Assembly (NCBI GenBank): GCA_030668485.1
Contig: DAOUTW010000039.1
Coordinates: 1-41,046, forward strand
Direction: 5' to 3'
Length of the DNA: 41,046 nt
Source: Candidatus Zixiibacteriota bacterium
Lineage (GTDB): Bacteria > Zixibacteria > MSB-5A5 > GN15 > JAAZOE01
Positions within the stretch are counted from its first letter, which is position 1; every line of letters begins with the position of its first letter. Below the pieces are notes generated by a model. The model was not told the DNA's origin. It saw nothing but the letters and a program-made list of their open reading frames with translations, and did not search any database. Position numbers and translations under genes: made by a program. Positions 31,457 through 40,023 of this stretch are shown piece after piece.

Positions 31457-34306
31457 TCACCGGCAACATCCGGGCGCCAGGCCCTTGTTACAATAGAAAT
31501 TGACGAGCACAAGGACATCGGCCAGATCATATAGGCCGTTGCAATCGACATCGCCTGAATTCATCCAGTTAATCGGTTCCACATCATCAAACAGCCAACG
31601 CATGTAGGCGACAATATCACCGATATCAAAACGCAAATCGCCGTTGATGTCGCCACAAATAAATTCCTCGTTCAAATCGATCACCGCCGCTCGCAACAGC
31701 GCCGCCGCCGAATCGGATTCCATCAACGACAAGGGGAAATTGAGCAAATAAAACTGATAGTCGTCACCTTTATATCGTATCCCGCTCACTTGTCCATGCG
31801 TCGAACTGTCAGGATCGCCGGCTCTGTAATTATAAATAGTCTCAGCCGTCTCTTTCGGCCAGAAATATCCGCAATAAGGCAGACCACGAAAGACATTATA
31901 GCCAAACTGATTCACCCGGGTGCTGTCCCAATTCAAAGCCGGCAACAGACTATCGCCGGCTGTCGCGCCGACCAGATCGCCCACCAGTTCATATCCCGGC
32001 TCGATAATTAGCGGTCCGATATAACTGCTGTCGACCATCAGGTATTTGGAGAAAAACGAATTCTGACTAAAAGTGATTATTTGCGGAGCAACGGTGGGAT
32101 ACTTTTCGACTGCTGCATGGCGGACGATCAATATTACCTTGCCCCCATTGGCCAGATATATCGGAAGAATTTCCTCGATGTTATCCGACAAAGCGCCGCT
32201 CCGATTTTCGGCGATAATAATCACCAGTGAATAGGGAGCCAGATCGTAAATCGTCAACGGCTGTTCGCTATCAACGCGGCGCAAAGTATATCCCAGACCG
32301 TTCAGGCTGCGGGCGAAAAGCGAATCGGCGAAGTCGGGATCATAAACAAGGTTGGCCGTTATGTTTCCGGGATTGGCATTGAGCGCCAGAATCCCCGAGG
32401 TCAATGTCAACGGCACCAGGGTCACACTCGGCGACGGTATCGACTCTTCTCCCGATATCGAAACCGCGGTCACATAATATTCGTACTCCCGAGCCGACAC
32501 CACGGATAAATCGACATAAACGGTATCATCGACTTCGGCCAGTAGAACAGCCTCCTCCATAGATTCTTCGATTCTATACAGGCGATAATGATCGATATGG
32601 GAATCGATCGACGGGGACCATTCCAGCACCGGATAAGTCTGGTAGCTTGTCCCCTTCAAGATCGCCGGAGGATGAGGCAGCCCGGGTTGTAATACGAATG
32701 CAGTTGTCAATTTTCCCACTGCCCCGGCGGTATCGACCGCAGCAATGGCGAACGAATATGTCGTTTCGGGATCAAGATCGACAAAGGTGCCGGTCGTATC
32801 GTCGGCATCGTTAATCGACATAATCTCCCAGTCGCCGTCCCCGACTTTCTGCAGCATATGATACCCGGCCATATCATAAGCATATTTACGCGACCATACA
32901 AAACCGGCAAAGTTGTCGTCGTATTCGACCAGCCTGAAATCGGTTGGCGGTCCCGGAGGGGGGAGATGATATCCGTTTCTAAAAACCGATTCTGCGGCTA
33001 AACCGGACGCCGCCAGTTTATCCAGTCTTAAAAGTTCATAATAATCGGATACCGACATCGGATCGGTCGGATCAAACCACATATCGACAAATGGATTATT
33101 GACCACATTATCGCCGGCTACGAAAGCAACCGTGAAAGTGATCTCTTCTGATGGAGCCAGGTTAAACGGCCCGGCCGAAATAAGAAAACGGGTATCATGA
33201 CCGAATGTCACCGAAGCGCCATCCTCCCCCGGCGCCTGCCAGCCGGGATGTTTCAGTCCTGCTTCGATCTGATTGTAATCGATCTCCGGATGCGACATCA
33301 CATAATACTTGTTACTGTCACCATAAGCGGTGGCAAATGATCCGCCGAGGTCTCGGACTACCGGCTCATCCTGGCGCGGCGCCCATTCAAACCCGACCGC
33401 CGGCTCAGTCACCCACCAGTTATAATTGACACGGTAATCCGCCTCCGAAAGCCCAAGTACCTGCACCCCGAAAGCGCCCCTGGTGGAATATTGGTCATAA
33501 CTGAAATCGTTCGGATCCCCGTTCATATCGAGCGAATAACCGAGGTTGAGATCGACCCAACCGCCGGCGCTGTCGAAAGCCCCATCGAGGAAGCCGGAAA
33601 TATCATCGGCATGAGCATCCGGCCAGTATCCGATATCGCAGTCAGCATAAATACCGGCCCAGCCTGACTCAATCGCAATAGAATCGATATTTTCAATGGT
33701 ATATTCGACAATCACCATGCGATCAAAGGGGGGCGACTCCCACGTATAACTGTGCGATGTCACCTTGATTCCCAAAGGATACCAGTCATGGCAATCCCCT
33801 ACCTGGCAGCGGAAAAGGGTATCGCCCAGGATAATTGTATCGTAGGCGACAGCAACATACTCCATATCCGCCAAACCATAGCCGCTCACGAAAGCACCCT
33901 CGGGACAGGCAGGCGGATTCAACTCCGGTACCGGGGCGACATAATCGAAAGCATGGGAGACCAGGGTATCGTCTCCCTTGATCCCTCCGACCCACAATCC
34001 GGCGCCATATAAATACTCACCGTTCGAACCACCGGGGAAATTGGCATTGAATTCAAAAGGAAGATTTTCCGTTTGTTCTTCATCATCAGGATATGGCGAC
34101 TCGACCCGAAAAGGTTTACCGAAAGCCATCCGATTGGAGTGCGCCAGCCATAGCCGGGAAGTGGTATCGCTTATTCTTTGAAAACAATAATCGGCTGCGA
34201 CATCTGTATAATCGCGCGATTGCCCCTCCCAGAGCGACTCGGCTATACCGGGAAGTGGAAACAGAAATATAATTATAACAATGGCAATATATCTCATGTC
34301 TGTCAA
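31457..34306 (-). CDS. giant secreted protein C, diverged paralog of A and B
   Basis: 949 residues. A signal peptide (RYIAIVIIIFLFPLPGIA) is followed by FNANFPGGSNGEYLYGAGLW, VGGIKGDDTLVSHAFDYVAP, SYTWESPPFDRMVIVEYTIE and FEWAPRQDEPVV, matching the A/B landmarks at lower similarity. Two FN3-like domains (~455-630; the second near LEWSPSIDSHIDHYRLYRIE), a Rossmann-like region (~645-770) and two dockerin units (CGDINGDLRFDIGDIVAYMR and DVDCNGLYDLADVLVLVNFY) follow. The N-terminal lead before the first landmark differs from A/B. Probably the older copy of a tandem family. Extracellular; function unknown. Confidence 0.72.
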   Translation of the reverse strand: MTDMRYIAIVIIIFLFPLPGIAESLWEGQSRDYTDVAADYCFQRISDTTSRLWLAHSNRMAFGKPFRVESPYPDDEEQTENLPFEFNANFPGGSNGEYLYGAGLWVGGIKGDDTLVSHAFDYVAPVPELNPPACPEGAFVSGYGLADMEYVAVAYDTIILGDTLFRCQVGDCHDWYPLGIKVTSHSYTWESPPFDRMVIVEYTIENIDSIAIESGWAGIYADCDIGYWPDAHADDISGFLDGAFDSAGGWVDLNLGYSLDMNGDPNDFSYDQYSTRGAFGVQVLGLSEADYRVNYNWWVTEPAVGFEWAPRQDEPVVRDLGGSFATAYGDSNKYYVMSHPEIDYNQIEAGLKHPGWQAPGEDGASVTFGHDTRFLISAGPFNLAPSEEITFTVAFVAGDNVVNNPFVDMWFDPTDPMSVSDYYELLRLDKLAASGLAAESVFRNGYHLPPPGPPTDFRLVEYDDNFAGFVWSRKYAYDMAGYHMLQKVGDGDWEIMSINDADDTTGTFVDLDPETTYSFAIAAVDTAGAVGKLTTAFVLQPGLPHPPAILKGTSYQTYPVLEWSPSIDSHIDHYRLYRIEESMEEAVLLAEVDDTVYVDLSVVSAREYEYYVTAVSISGEESIPSPSVTLVPLTLTSGILALNANPGNITANLVYDPDFADSLFARSLNGLGYTLRRVDSEQPLTIYDLAPYSLVIIIAENRSGALSDNIEEILPIYLANGGKVILIVRHAAVEKYPTVAPQIITFSQNSFFSKYLMVDSSYIGPLIIEPGYELVGDLVGATAGDSLLPALNWDSTRVNQFGYNVFRGLPYCGYFWPKETAETIYNYRAGDPDSSTHGQVSGIRYKGDDYQFYLLNFPLSLMESDSAAALLRAAVIDLNEEFICGDINGDLRFDIGDIVAYMRWLFDDVEPINWMNSGDVDCNGLYDLADVLVLVNFYCNKGLAPGCCR

Positions 34307-34404
34307 AGCTCGATTTTGCAGGATGGCAATACCCTGTCCTTAATAGTATAACGAATAAGTAAGAATTCCGTGAAAGAAAAAAATCCGAAGCGTTTAAAAG
34401 AACA

Positions 34405-34435
34405 GAGGAGTTCCTCCCTCACAAAGGAACTCCTC
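34405..34435 (-). terminator. terminator of the small minus-strand ORF
   Basis: A perfect 10-bp stem GAGGAGTTCC / GGAACTCCTC with an 11-base loop. On the minus strand it is followed by TGTTCTTTT. It lies 48 bases after the stop of the 44-residue ORF at 34483-34617 and before giant protein C. Confidence 0.6.
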
Positions 34436-34482
34436 ATCCCCACCTCATTAGTACCCTTCACCGCCATACAGAGTAACTAACT

Positions 34483-34617
34483 TCACCCGATAGTAGTATC
34501 AAATGGTATGCCGTCAGGAATAAAAGGCTCAAAATAAATATAATATCCACCGTGGCAACATCTTACATCCCCGCTATGCCACCCAATCGGCAAACATGGA
34601 AAATCGACCATTCGCAT
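34483..34617 (-). CDS. possible small Cys-containing peptide of 44 residues
   Basis: ATG at 34617, with a second ATG two codons on. The product reads MRMVDFPCLPIGWHSGDVRC, then CHGGYYIYFEPF and IPDGIPFDTTIG. It has three Cys and two His, is rich in Gly, Pro and aromatic residues, and is unlike random translation. A perfect TATAAT (34685-34680) lies about 60 bases upstream, and a terminator follows. Against it: no ribosome-binding site is visible, and the frame stays open 16 codons upstream without another start. It could be a genuine small protein, the stub of a decayed gene, or a second peptide of the RiPP type without nearby enzymes. Confidence 0.38.
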   Translation of the reverse strand: MRMVDFPCLPIGWHSGDVRCCHGGYYIYFEPFIPDGIPFDTTIG

Positions 34618-34679
34618 ATACTGCGGGTATATGATGACGAATCTCCATCTGTATTTTATAAGCGATTACATATCAAGAG

Positions 34680-34685
34680 ATTATA
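34680..34685 (-). promoter_or_regulatory. consensus -10 box upstream of the small ORF
   Basis: Exact TATAAT on the minus strand. The best -35 (TTGGCG) is at a poor 20-base spacing, so the promoter call is weak. Confidence 0.3.
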
Positions 34686-34726
34686 GTAATTTCGCATAAT
34701 TCGCGCGCCAATTCCGCCCCCATAAG

Positions 34727-34761
34727 AAAAGGCGCAGAAAATGCGATATTTCCTGCGCCTT
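34727..34761 (-). terminator. rho-independent terminator of the dihydrolipoamide dehydrogenase gene
   Basis: On the minus strand AAGGCGCAG pairs with CTGCGCCTT (arms 34761-34753 and 34737-34729), then CTTTTCTT. It lies 15 bases after the stop. Confidence 0.7.
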
Positions 34762-34775
34762 CGCAATTATCACCT

Positions 34776-36179
34776 CTATTTCTTGAGCTGGCCCGGCAAA
34801 TGAACCGACATTTTATGAAGATTATGGCATGCCTCCATGACCGATTCCGAAATTACCGGATGCCCGAATACCATCGAACCGAGATCGGCGACGGTCATAC
34901 CCTGCTTTATTGCCAGAGCCGGAGTATGAATCACTTCGGTGGCATGCGGGCCGACAATGTGAACTCCCAGTAATTTGTCGGTTTTCTTGTCACCGATAAC
35001 TTTAACCTCACCGGCGATTTCCCCTTCGGCATGAGCCTTACCCAGCGCTCTCATCGGGAACGACCCAGTGGCAACATCATGCTTCTCCGCGGCCTGTGCT
35101 TCGGTCATTCCGACTGAAGCGACCTCCGGCTGAGTAAAAATCACCGACGGCACACTCAGGTAATCCATTTTTTTGCTCTGCCCGAGACAATTATCGACCG
35201 CCACCGCTCCCTCGGCCACAGCCGTATATGCCAGAAGCGAATTTCCGGCCACGTCCCCGATAGCGTAGACATTTTTAAGGTTGCTACGCATTTGCCCGTT
35301 AACCTTGATCGAACCGTTTTTATTGAATTTGATTCCGGCCTTCTCCAGCCCCATGTCGGCGGTATTAAAGGCCCGGCCAATCGAAACCAGGACCTGCTCC
35401 GCCTCAAGTTTGACACCGTCACCGAGAACGGCATGGACCTGACCGGATGGCGAAGATTCCAGCCCTTCTACCTTGATATCGGTATGTAGTTTGATTTTCA
35501 TTTTCTTCAGTTCGCGTTCGATCAACCGGGATGACATTTCATCTTCCATCGGCAATGCCCGCGGCATCATTTCAACCATTTCAACTTTTACCCCGAGCCG
35601 CCCGAGCATAAAAGCCCATTCGCACCCGATAACGCCGGCGCCGATAATCAGCATTGTTTCCGGCAGATATTCCAATTCCAACAGATGGTCGGAGGATAGC
35701 ACCTTGACTCCATCGAGAGGAAAAGCGGGAATATTGGCCGGCCGCGATCCGGTAGCAACGATTATATTTTTGGCCTCAATGTCAATTTCACTCTCGTCGC
35801 TCAACTCGATATGGATTTTTTTGGGTGAGGCGAGGCTGGCAAAACCGGAATACTGTTTTACTCCGTAACTTTTAAATAACTGCCCGATACCTTTTACAAG
35901 ACCGCCGACGATTTTATCTTTGCGAGCCTTCATCGCCGGCCAGTCGACTTCTGGAGGCGCTGCCAGCTTGATTCCGAAATCGGCCGCATGCTGCATGGTA
36001 TGGTACAGGTTGGCCCCGGCTATTAACGACTTTGAGGGGATACATCCCCGGTTGAGGCAAACACCGCCCACTTTGTCTTCTTCAATTACGGCCACACTGG
36101 CCCCCTTCAATGCCGCCCGGATGGCCGCCGTATATCCTCCGGGGCCGGCGCCGATTATGGCAATATCGTACTTTTCGAT
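34776..36179 (-). CDS. lpdA: dihydrolipoamide dehydrogenase with a non-canonical (ATC) start
   Basis: 467 residues if started at the ATC at 36179. The FAD-binding GxGxxG (YDIAIIGAGPGGYTAAIRAA) lies before the first in-frame conventional start (TTG at 36110), so the gene must begin earlier. Between an in-frame stop and this motif there is no ATG, GTG or TTG. AAGGAG sits seven bases before the ATC. The redox disulfide is GGVCLNRGCIPSK. The NAD domain has MLIIGAGVIGCEWAFMLGRL, and the C-terminal interface has ...IHTPALAIKQG and GHPVISESVMEACHNLH with the catalytic His-Glu region. E3 reoxidises dihydrolipoyl groups of 2-oxoacid dehydrogenase or glycine cleavage complexes. None of those partners is in the window. 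Confidence 0.88.
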   Translation of the reverse strand: MEKYDIAIIGAGPGGYTAAIRAALKGASVAVIEEDKVGGVCLNRGCIPSKSLIAGANLYHTMQHAADFGIKLAAPPEVDWPAMKARKDKIVGGLVKGIGQLFKSYGVKQYSGFASLASPKKIHIELSDESEIDIEAKNIIVATGSRPANIPAFPLDGVKVLSSDHLLELEYLPETMLIIGAGVIGCEWAFMLGRLGVKVEMVEMMPRALPMEDEMSSRLIERELKKMKIKLHTDIKVEGLESSPSGQVHAVLGDGVKLEAEQVLVSIGRAFNTADMGLEKAGIKFNKNGSIKVNGQMRSNLKNVYAIGDVAGNSLLAYTAVAEGAVAVDNCLGQSKKMDYLSVPSVIFTQPEVASVGMTEAQAAEKHDVATGSFPMRALGKAHAEGEIAGEVKVIGDKKTDKLLGVHIVGPHATEVIHTPALAIKQGMTVADLGSMVFGHPVISESVMEACHNLHKMSVHLPGQLKK

Positions 36180-36303
36180 GACACTTCTCCTTTGTTACCA
36201 GCGATTATGCAGTTGATAATCATACGCCTCGCCCCTTTTTAATGCGAACAAATTTACTCTCCCCGGAATGATCCGATGTGCCAGAGAATCGTTCCGGTGC
36301 CTC

Positions 36304-36867
36304 TTATTTCTTGCCGGTCAGGGTAACGATCACCACCAGCGAATCGATCGTAAAATTGAAATTCTCGCGGTCCAGGGAAGCGGGATAAAGACTAAAAACG
36401 CCACCCTCAAGAACCTCTTTATATTTATCGAGATTGGTCACATACTCCATCGATTCGTTCCAGTCAATCGTAACCGACTCACCACCCGGAATAACCAGAC
36501 CGGTCAGGATCAAATCAGCCGGGGAAACGAGGATTGCCCAGACACTGTCAAAATTCTTGGCTGTGTCAGGCTCCAAAAAAAGCTGGAAGGTCGTATCTGT
36601 AACTTCATGATTGGTAGCCTTCAAGAAAAATCCGATATTCTCGATATTCCGGATATCATCCCGGTATTCCTTGAACGTGGCATCATTGGTAAGATCGACT
36701 TCTATCTCCGCGCCGGAATAATTCAGATCGGATATCGTCACCGTCTCGCCGTCGGCATTGGGTACCGGGCTGGCTGTTATAACCACGGTTCCCGTCATAA
36801 TACAACCGGCTATTACTGCGGCAATGATGATAAGGAATGCAGCCGGAATCAGATATATTTTTTTCAT
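36304..36867 (-). CDS. lipoprotein of unknown function
   Basis: 187 residues; AAGGAG before the ATG. The signal sequence KKIYLIPAAFLIIIAAVIAG ends in a lipobox with Cys22. The mature part is beta-rich (VVITASPVPNADGETVTISD, YSGAEIEVDLTNDATFKEYR, IGFFLKATNHEVTDTTFQLF) and resembles LEA14/WHy-like beta-sandwiches only in general character. It follows the outer-membrane barrel gene by 13 bases, so the two are probably co-expressed envelope proteins. I do not recognise a family with confidence. Confidence 0.7.
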   Translation of the reverse strand: MKKIYLIPAAFLIIIAAVIAGCIMTGTVVITASPVPNADGETVTISDLNYSGAEIEVDLTNDATFKEYRDDIRNIENIGFFLKATNHEVTDTTFQLFLEPDTAKNFDSVWAILVSPADLILTGLVIPGGESVTIDWNESMEYVTNLDKYKEVLEGGVFSLYPASLDRENFNFTIDSLVVIVTLTGKK

Positions 36868-36880
36868 CGTTATGCTCCTT

Positions 36881-37417
36881 CTAATTCTGGCTCACGTAAT
36901 AGGTGAAACCTAGGGTAACTCCGACCGATTTCCGGGAAGTGCTGTTTTCGGCGCCGGTGATATTAAACCGACCGCGAATATCTATATCAAAATCGGACCT
37001 TATTCCGAGCGCCAGTCCTGTACCGAACGACCACCCCGACTTGTTGGTCGTGACATCGCCGTCACGCTTGGTATTATAAACCCCACCCCCGACAAAAAGG
37101 TATGGCTTAAGGCCGGTTTTGGCGATGCCGCCGCCAAGGGTGAGATCGATGCCGTAATGCTTGAGAGACGAACCGTCGCGATTACCGACCCCCTCCACCT
37201 CGACACCCCCGAAGTTCCCAAAACTCAAATTCGGCTCCAGGGTGAACAAACCGGACAACCGGGCGCGGATTTTGACCCCGAAAACCGACCCGTTGGCCTG
37301 ATCTTCCTGAGCCACCGGCGCCAGAATGCCGCCTGAGATCCCCAGTCCAACCGGGCCAGCCATCACCACCGCCGGAATCGAAACCATCAATAACAGTATC
37401 CATACAAGTATTTTCAC
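36881..37417 (-). CDS. small outer-membrane beta-barrel protein
   Basis: 178 residues; GTG start after GGAGG. A signal peptide (~1-20, ending VVMAG) is followed by alternating amphipathic strands, glycine-rich turns and an aromatic C-terminus (GVTLGFTYYVSQN). This is the layout of OmpA/OmpW-like eight-stranded barrels. Loops are charged. It is first in a two-gene unit with the lipoprotein, under the promoter at 37455-37483. Function beyond outer-membrane location is unknown. Confidence 0.72.
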   Translation of the reverse strand: MKILVWILLLMVSIPAVVMAGPVGLGISGGILAPVAQEDQANGSVFGVKIRARLSGLFTLEPNLSFGNFGGVEVEGVGNRDGSSLKHYGIDLTLGGGIAKTGLKPYLFVGGGVYNTKRDGDVTTNKSGWSFGTGLALGIRSDFDIDIRGRFNITGAENSTSRKSVGVTLGFTYYVSQN

Positions 37418-37454
37418 CGTCTTACCTCCGGGTAGTTTTCAATATCAGTCCATA

Positions 37455-37483
37455 ATAATAAGCGAGCAATTCCCCACGGTCAA
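37455..37483 (-). promoter_or_regulatory. sigma-70-type promoter of the barrel/lipoprotein unit
   Basis: On the minus strand TTGACC (37483-37478), 17 bases, TATTAT (37460-37455), about 38 bases before the GTG at 37417. Confidence 0.6.
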
Positions 37484-37618
37484 CCCTTATTGTATACAAC
37501 AAAACAATTTCATGGTTTCCTGCCGCCCGCGGCAATTTTACATGGGCCAATCTCAATACCGCATTTTATGCAATTTCGACATTTCCGGTCAACAGCCGAC
37601 CGCCTTCCGCGGTTTTAT

Positions 37619-37630
37619 AAAGTGAACTTT
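37619..37630. promoter_or_regulatory. palindromic operator candidate 1
   Basis: AAAGT-GA-ACTTT, an inverted repeat of the same form as the one at 37797. It lies about 180 bases upstream of it, within the divergent intergenic region (37418-37838), which holds no gene. Confidence 0.4.
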
Positions 37631-37768
37631 CAAATAATTCTTTATAAAACCGGCCTCAACCCCCTATTGTAAATATAACTTCATATAAGATAATCACTTA
37701 CGCCAATCAGGGTGATTTCCCCCTCCCAAAAAACTTTATTATTTTAAAAAATGAGTGCTCTCTTCGAC

Positions 37769-37797
37769 TTGACAATCAAATTCCGGCGTATTATATA
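37769..37797 (+). promoter_or_regulatory. sigma-70-type promoter of the polyamine operon
   Basis: TTGACA (37769-37774), 17 bases, TATATA (37792-37797), about 40 bases before the regulator ATG at 37839. Confidence 0.65.
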
Positions 37798-37806
37798 AGT
37801 GCACTT
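37797..37806. promoter_or_regulatory. palindromic operator candidate 2 at the transcription start
   Basis: AAGTGCACTT is a perfect 10-bp palindrome touching the -10 box. An XRE-family regulator is encoded 33 bases downstream, so autorepression through this site is a natural guess. Confidence 0.5.
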
Positions 37807-37838
37807 TATTAAACTTTTTGAGACGTTATCATAAACTT

Positions 37839-38384
37839 ATGAGACTTGAAATAGGAAAGAAAGTCAAAGACCTGCGGCTGGCCGCAGAGTTAACCCAGGA
37901 AGAACTCGCCACTCGAGCGCAGTTGACCAAGGGGTTTATTTCGCAGATCGAAAACGACCAGACCTCCATCTCCCTCGATTCCCTGATCGATATCCTCGAC
38001 GCTCTCGGGATTTCAATCAGCGATTTCTTCGCCGATGACGATTACTCCGAACGGATTACTTTCAGCCGCACCGACCGCCTGTCACTCCCGGATCGCGGCG
38101 CGAAATCATTCGAACTCCTGGTACCCGGTTCGACCAATATGCTCATGGATCCGATCCTGGTTACCCTTGAGCCCGGAGAATCGTTGCAACTGGAAGAACC
38201 GCATAACGGCGAGGAATTCGGATATCTCCTTTCGGGTCAGATGGTCATCAAGTACGGCAAAAAAAGCCATCACCTGCGAAAGGACGACTGCTTTTATTTC
38301 GAGGCTTACAAGTCACATCAGTTTGTGAACAAGGGAAAGAACAAAACTACTTTCCTCTGGGTCATGACTCCGCCCCAGATGTGA
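37839..38384 (+). CDS. XRE-family transcriptional regulator with cupin domain
   Basis: 181 residues from the ATG at 37839; a TTG at 37818 is less likely. The N-terminal HTH (~5-60) has LRLAAELTQEELATRAQLTK and GFISQIENDQTSISLDSLID. The C-terminal cupin-2 domain (~105-178) has VTLEPGESLQLEEPHNGEEF, GYLLSGQMVIKYGKKSHHLR and the late strand YFEAYKSHQFVNKG. The family includes PuuR-like regulators of polyamine metabolism in which the cupin senses a small ligand. It is the first gene of an operon with speD, ornithine decarboxylase and speE, so the ligand is plausibly a polyamine or S-adenosylmethionine derivative. Confidence 0.88.
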   Translation: MRLEIGKKVKDLRLAAELTQEELATRAQLTKGFISQIENDQTSISLDSLIDILDALGISISDFFADDDYSERITFSRTDRLSLPDRGAKSFELLVPGSTNMLMDPILVTLEPGESLQLEEPHNGEEFGYLLSGQMVIKYGKKSHHLRKDDCFYFEAYKSHQFVNKGKNKTTFLWVMTPPQM

Positions 38385-38414
38385 GCGGTGCCCGGAGCAT
38401 GGGAGGAATACATT

Positions 38415-38828
38415 ATGAAGAGACTTGGACAACATATTCTCGTCGAGTTCAGTGACTGCGACCGGGATCTTCTTAATGATCTTGCATCTATCGAATCGAT
38501 CCTGACCGAAGCCGCCCGACAGGCACGGGCGACCATCGTTGATACAGTGTTTCATCACTACAACCCCCACGGCCTCTCCGGAGTGGTGGTAATCGCCGAA
38601 TCTCATATTTCGATCCATACCTGGCCCGAATACGGGTATGCCGCCGCCGATGTCTTCACCTGCGGTGACCAGGTCGATCCCTGGAAGGCTTGCAAATATC
38701 TGAAGGACAAACTGCGCTGCGGAAATATGTCAACCCGGGAAATCCCCCGCGGTATTCCCGGCCACAAAGATGAGGTTCTCCCCCACAAGCCGCTGGACGA
38801 TCAAATGACCAGCGGTCAATTGGCATAA
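38415..38828 (+). CDS. speD: S-adenosylmethionine decarboxylase proenzyme
   Basis: 137 residues; GGGAGG eight bases before ATG 38415. It is the prokaryotic class 1B enzyme. The self-cleavage site is Glu62-Ser63 in [20 protein letters not shown], which creates the pyruvoyl cofactor on Ser63. His68 and Cys83 (DVFTCGD) are the processing/catalytic residues and occupy the same positions as in the Thermotoga maritima enzyme. It supplies decarboxylated S-adenosylmethionine, the aminopropyl donor for SpeE two genes downstream. The C-terminus has an extra tail ending in [10 protein letters not shown]. Confidence 0.96.
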   Translation: MKRLGQHILVEFSDCDRDLLNDLASIESILTEAARQARATIVDTVFHHYNPHGLSGVVVIAESHISIHTWPEYGYAAADVFTCGDQVDPWKACKYLKDKLRCGNMSTREIPRGIPGHKDEVLPHKPLDDQMTSGQLA

Positions 38829-38841
38829 GTCGGGGGTCGTC

Positions 38842-39999
38842 ATGAAAGCGATCAATATTAATAACAGGATGTCCGCAGGACATCTGCGTGGAGTTGACCC
38901 CGGTCGCATCAATGAGCTCACGCGGACCCTGCCGACACCATTTATGATCCTCCGCACCGATCGGATCAGAGAAAATCTGCGCCGCCTGCGGCAGACCCTT
39001 CCGCGCGTCGAGGTGTTTTACGCCGTTAAGTCAAATAATCACCCCGACATTATCCGCACCCTCGCCGAAGAAAACTGCTCCTTCGATATCTCATCAGTGC
39101 GCGAACTGGAAGAAACGCTGGATTGCGGCGTCCGGGTCGAAAACACCATCCACACCAATCCGATCAAGAGCCCCCCGGAATTCGACGGCGCGGTAAAATT
39201 GGGCGCACCGATCTTTGTCGCCGACAATATCAGCGAAATCGAAAAATTCAGCGCCTACGGCGACAAAACCGGACTGTTACTTCGCTTCCGTACCGAACAT
39301 GGAAGCGCAGCAGTTGACCTGTCCTATAAATTCGGAGCCGAAATCGACGACATCCCGGCCATGCTCGACCGCATCATCGAACTCGGCATACCGTTCCGCG
39401 GTTTCTGCTTCCATGTCGGCTCCCAATGCACCAGCACCCATCAATATGTAGCCTCCATCAAAATCGCGGCAAAATTGATTAAGCTGGCAGAAAGCAAAGG
39501 ACTTCGCGTCGAAATTCTCGATATCGGCGGCGGCTTCCCGATCAAATACACCCGCGAGATTCCTCCCATCGAAAAATTCGGAACCGCCATATCAAAGGCT
39601 CTCGATGAGAAAATCGATCCCGCGATCAGAATCATCTGCGAACCGGGGCGATTTATCTGCGGCGAGGCAGTCACCCTGTTTTCGTCGGTCATCGGCAAAT
39701 CGGTGCGCGACGGCCTCAAATGGTATTACCTCGACGATGGGCTGTACGGTTCTTTTTCCGGACGCCTCTTTGATGGCTGCATCTATCAGGTTCTGACCAA
39801 TCGCAACACCAAATGGGAAAAGGCGGTCCTCGCCGGCCCGACTTGCGATTCCTTCGATGTCATTTACCGCGACTGCCTGATGCCGCCCCTCGATATCGGC
39901 GATGTCCTGATGTTTCCGGCGATGGGCGCCTATTGTTCGGTCTCGGCCTCCGGTTTCAATGGCCTGGGGCGCACTCAAGTCGTTACCGTCGACTGGTAG
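38842..39999 (+). CDS. speC: ornithine/lysine decarboxylase (alanine-racemase-fold, PLP)
   Basis: 385 residues, 13 bases after speD. The PLP lysine is Lys63 in VFYAVKSNNHPDI. His191 (FCFHVGSQC), the Gly-rich phosphate loop LDIGGGFPIKY, CEPGRFICGEA (Glu-Pro-Gly-Arg at 267-270) and the active-site Cys335 of the partner subunit (GPTCDSFDVI) match the eukaryotic-type ODC family. It converts ornithine (possibly lysine too) to putrescine (or cadaverine). With SpeD and SpeE it completes spermidine synthesis. The symbol is by function: the E. coli speC product has an unrelated fold. Substrate preference cannot be read reliably. Confidence 0.9.
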   Translation: MKAININNRMSAGHLRGVDPGRINELTRTLPTPFMILRTDRIRENLRRLRQTLPRVEVFYAVKSNNHPDIIRTLAEENCSFDISSVRELEETLDCGVRVENTIHTNPIKSPPEFDGAVKLGAPIFVADNISEIEKFSAYGDKTGLLLRFRTEHGSAAVDLSYKFGAEIDDIPAMLDRIIELGIPFRGFCFHVGSQCTSTHQYVASIKIAAKLIKLAESKGLRVEILDIGGGFPIKYTREIPPIEKFGTAISKALDEKIDPAIRIICEPGRFICGEAVTLFSSVIGKSVRDGLKWYYLDDGLYGSFSGRLFDGCIYQVLTNRNTKWEKAVLAGPTCDSFDVIYRDCLMPPLDIGDVLMFPAMGAYCSVSASGFNGLGRTQVVTVDW

Positions 40000-40023
40000 G
40001 CAAAATAAAACGAGGAAGTTGTC

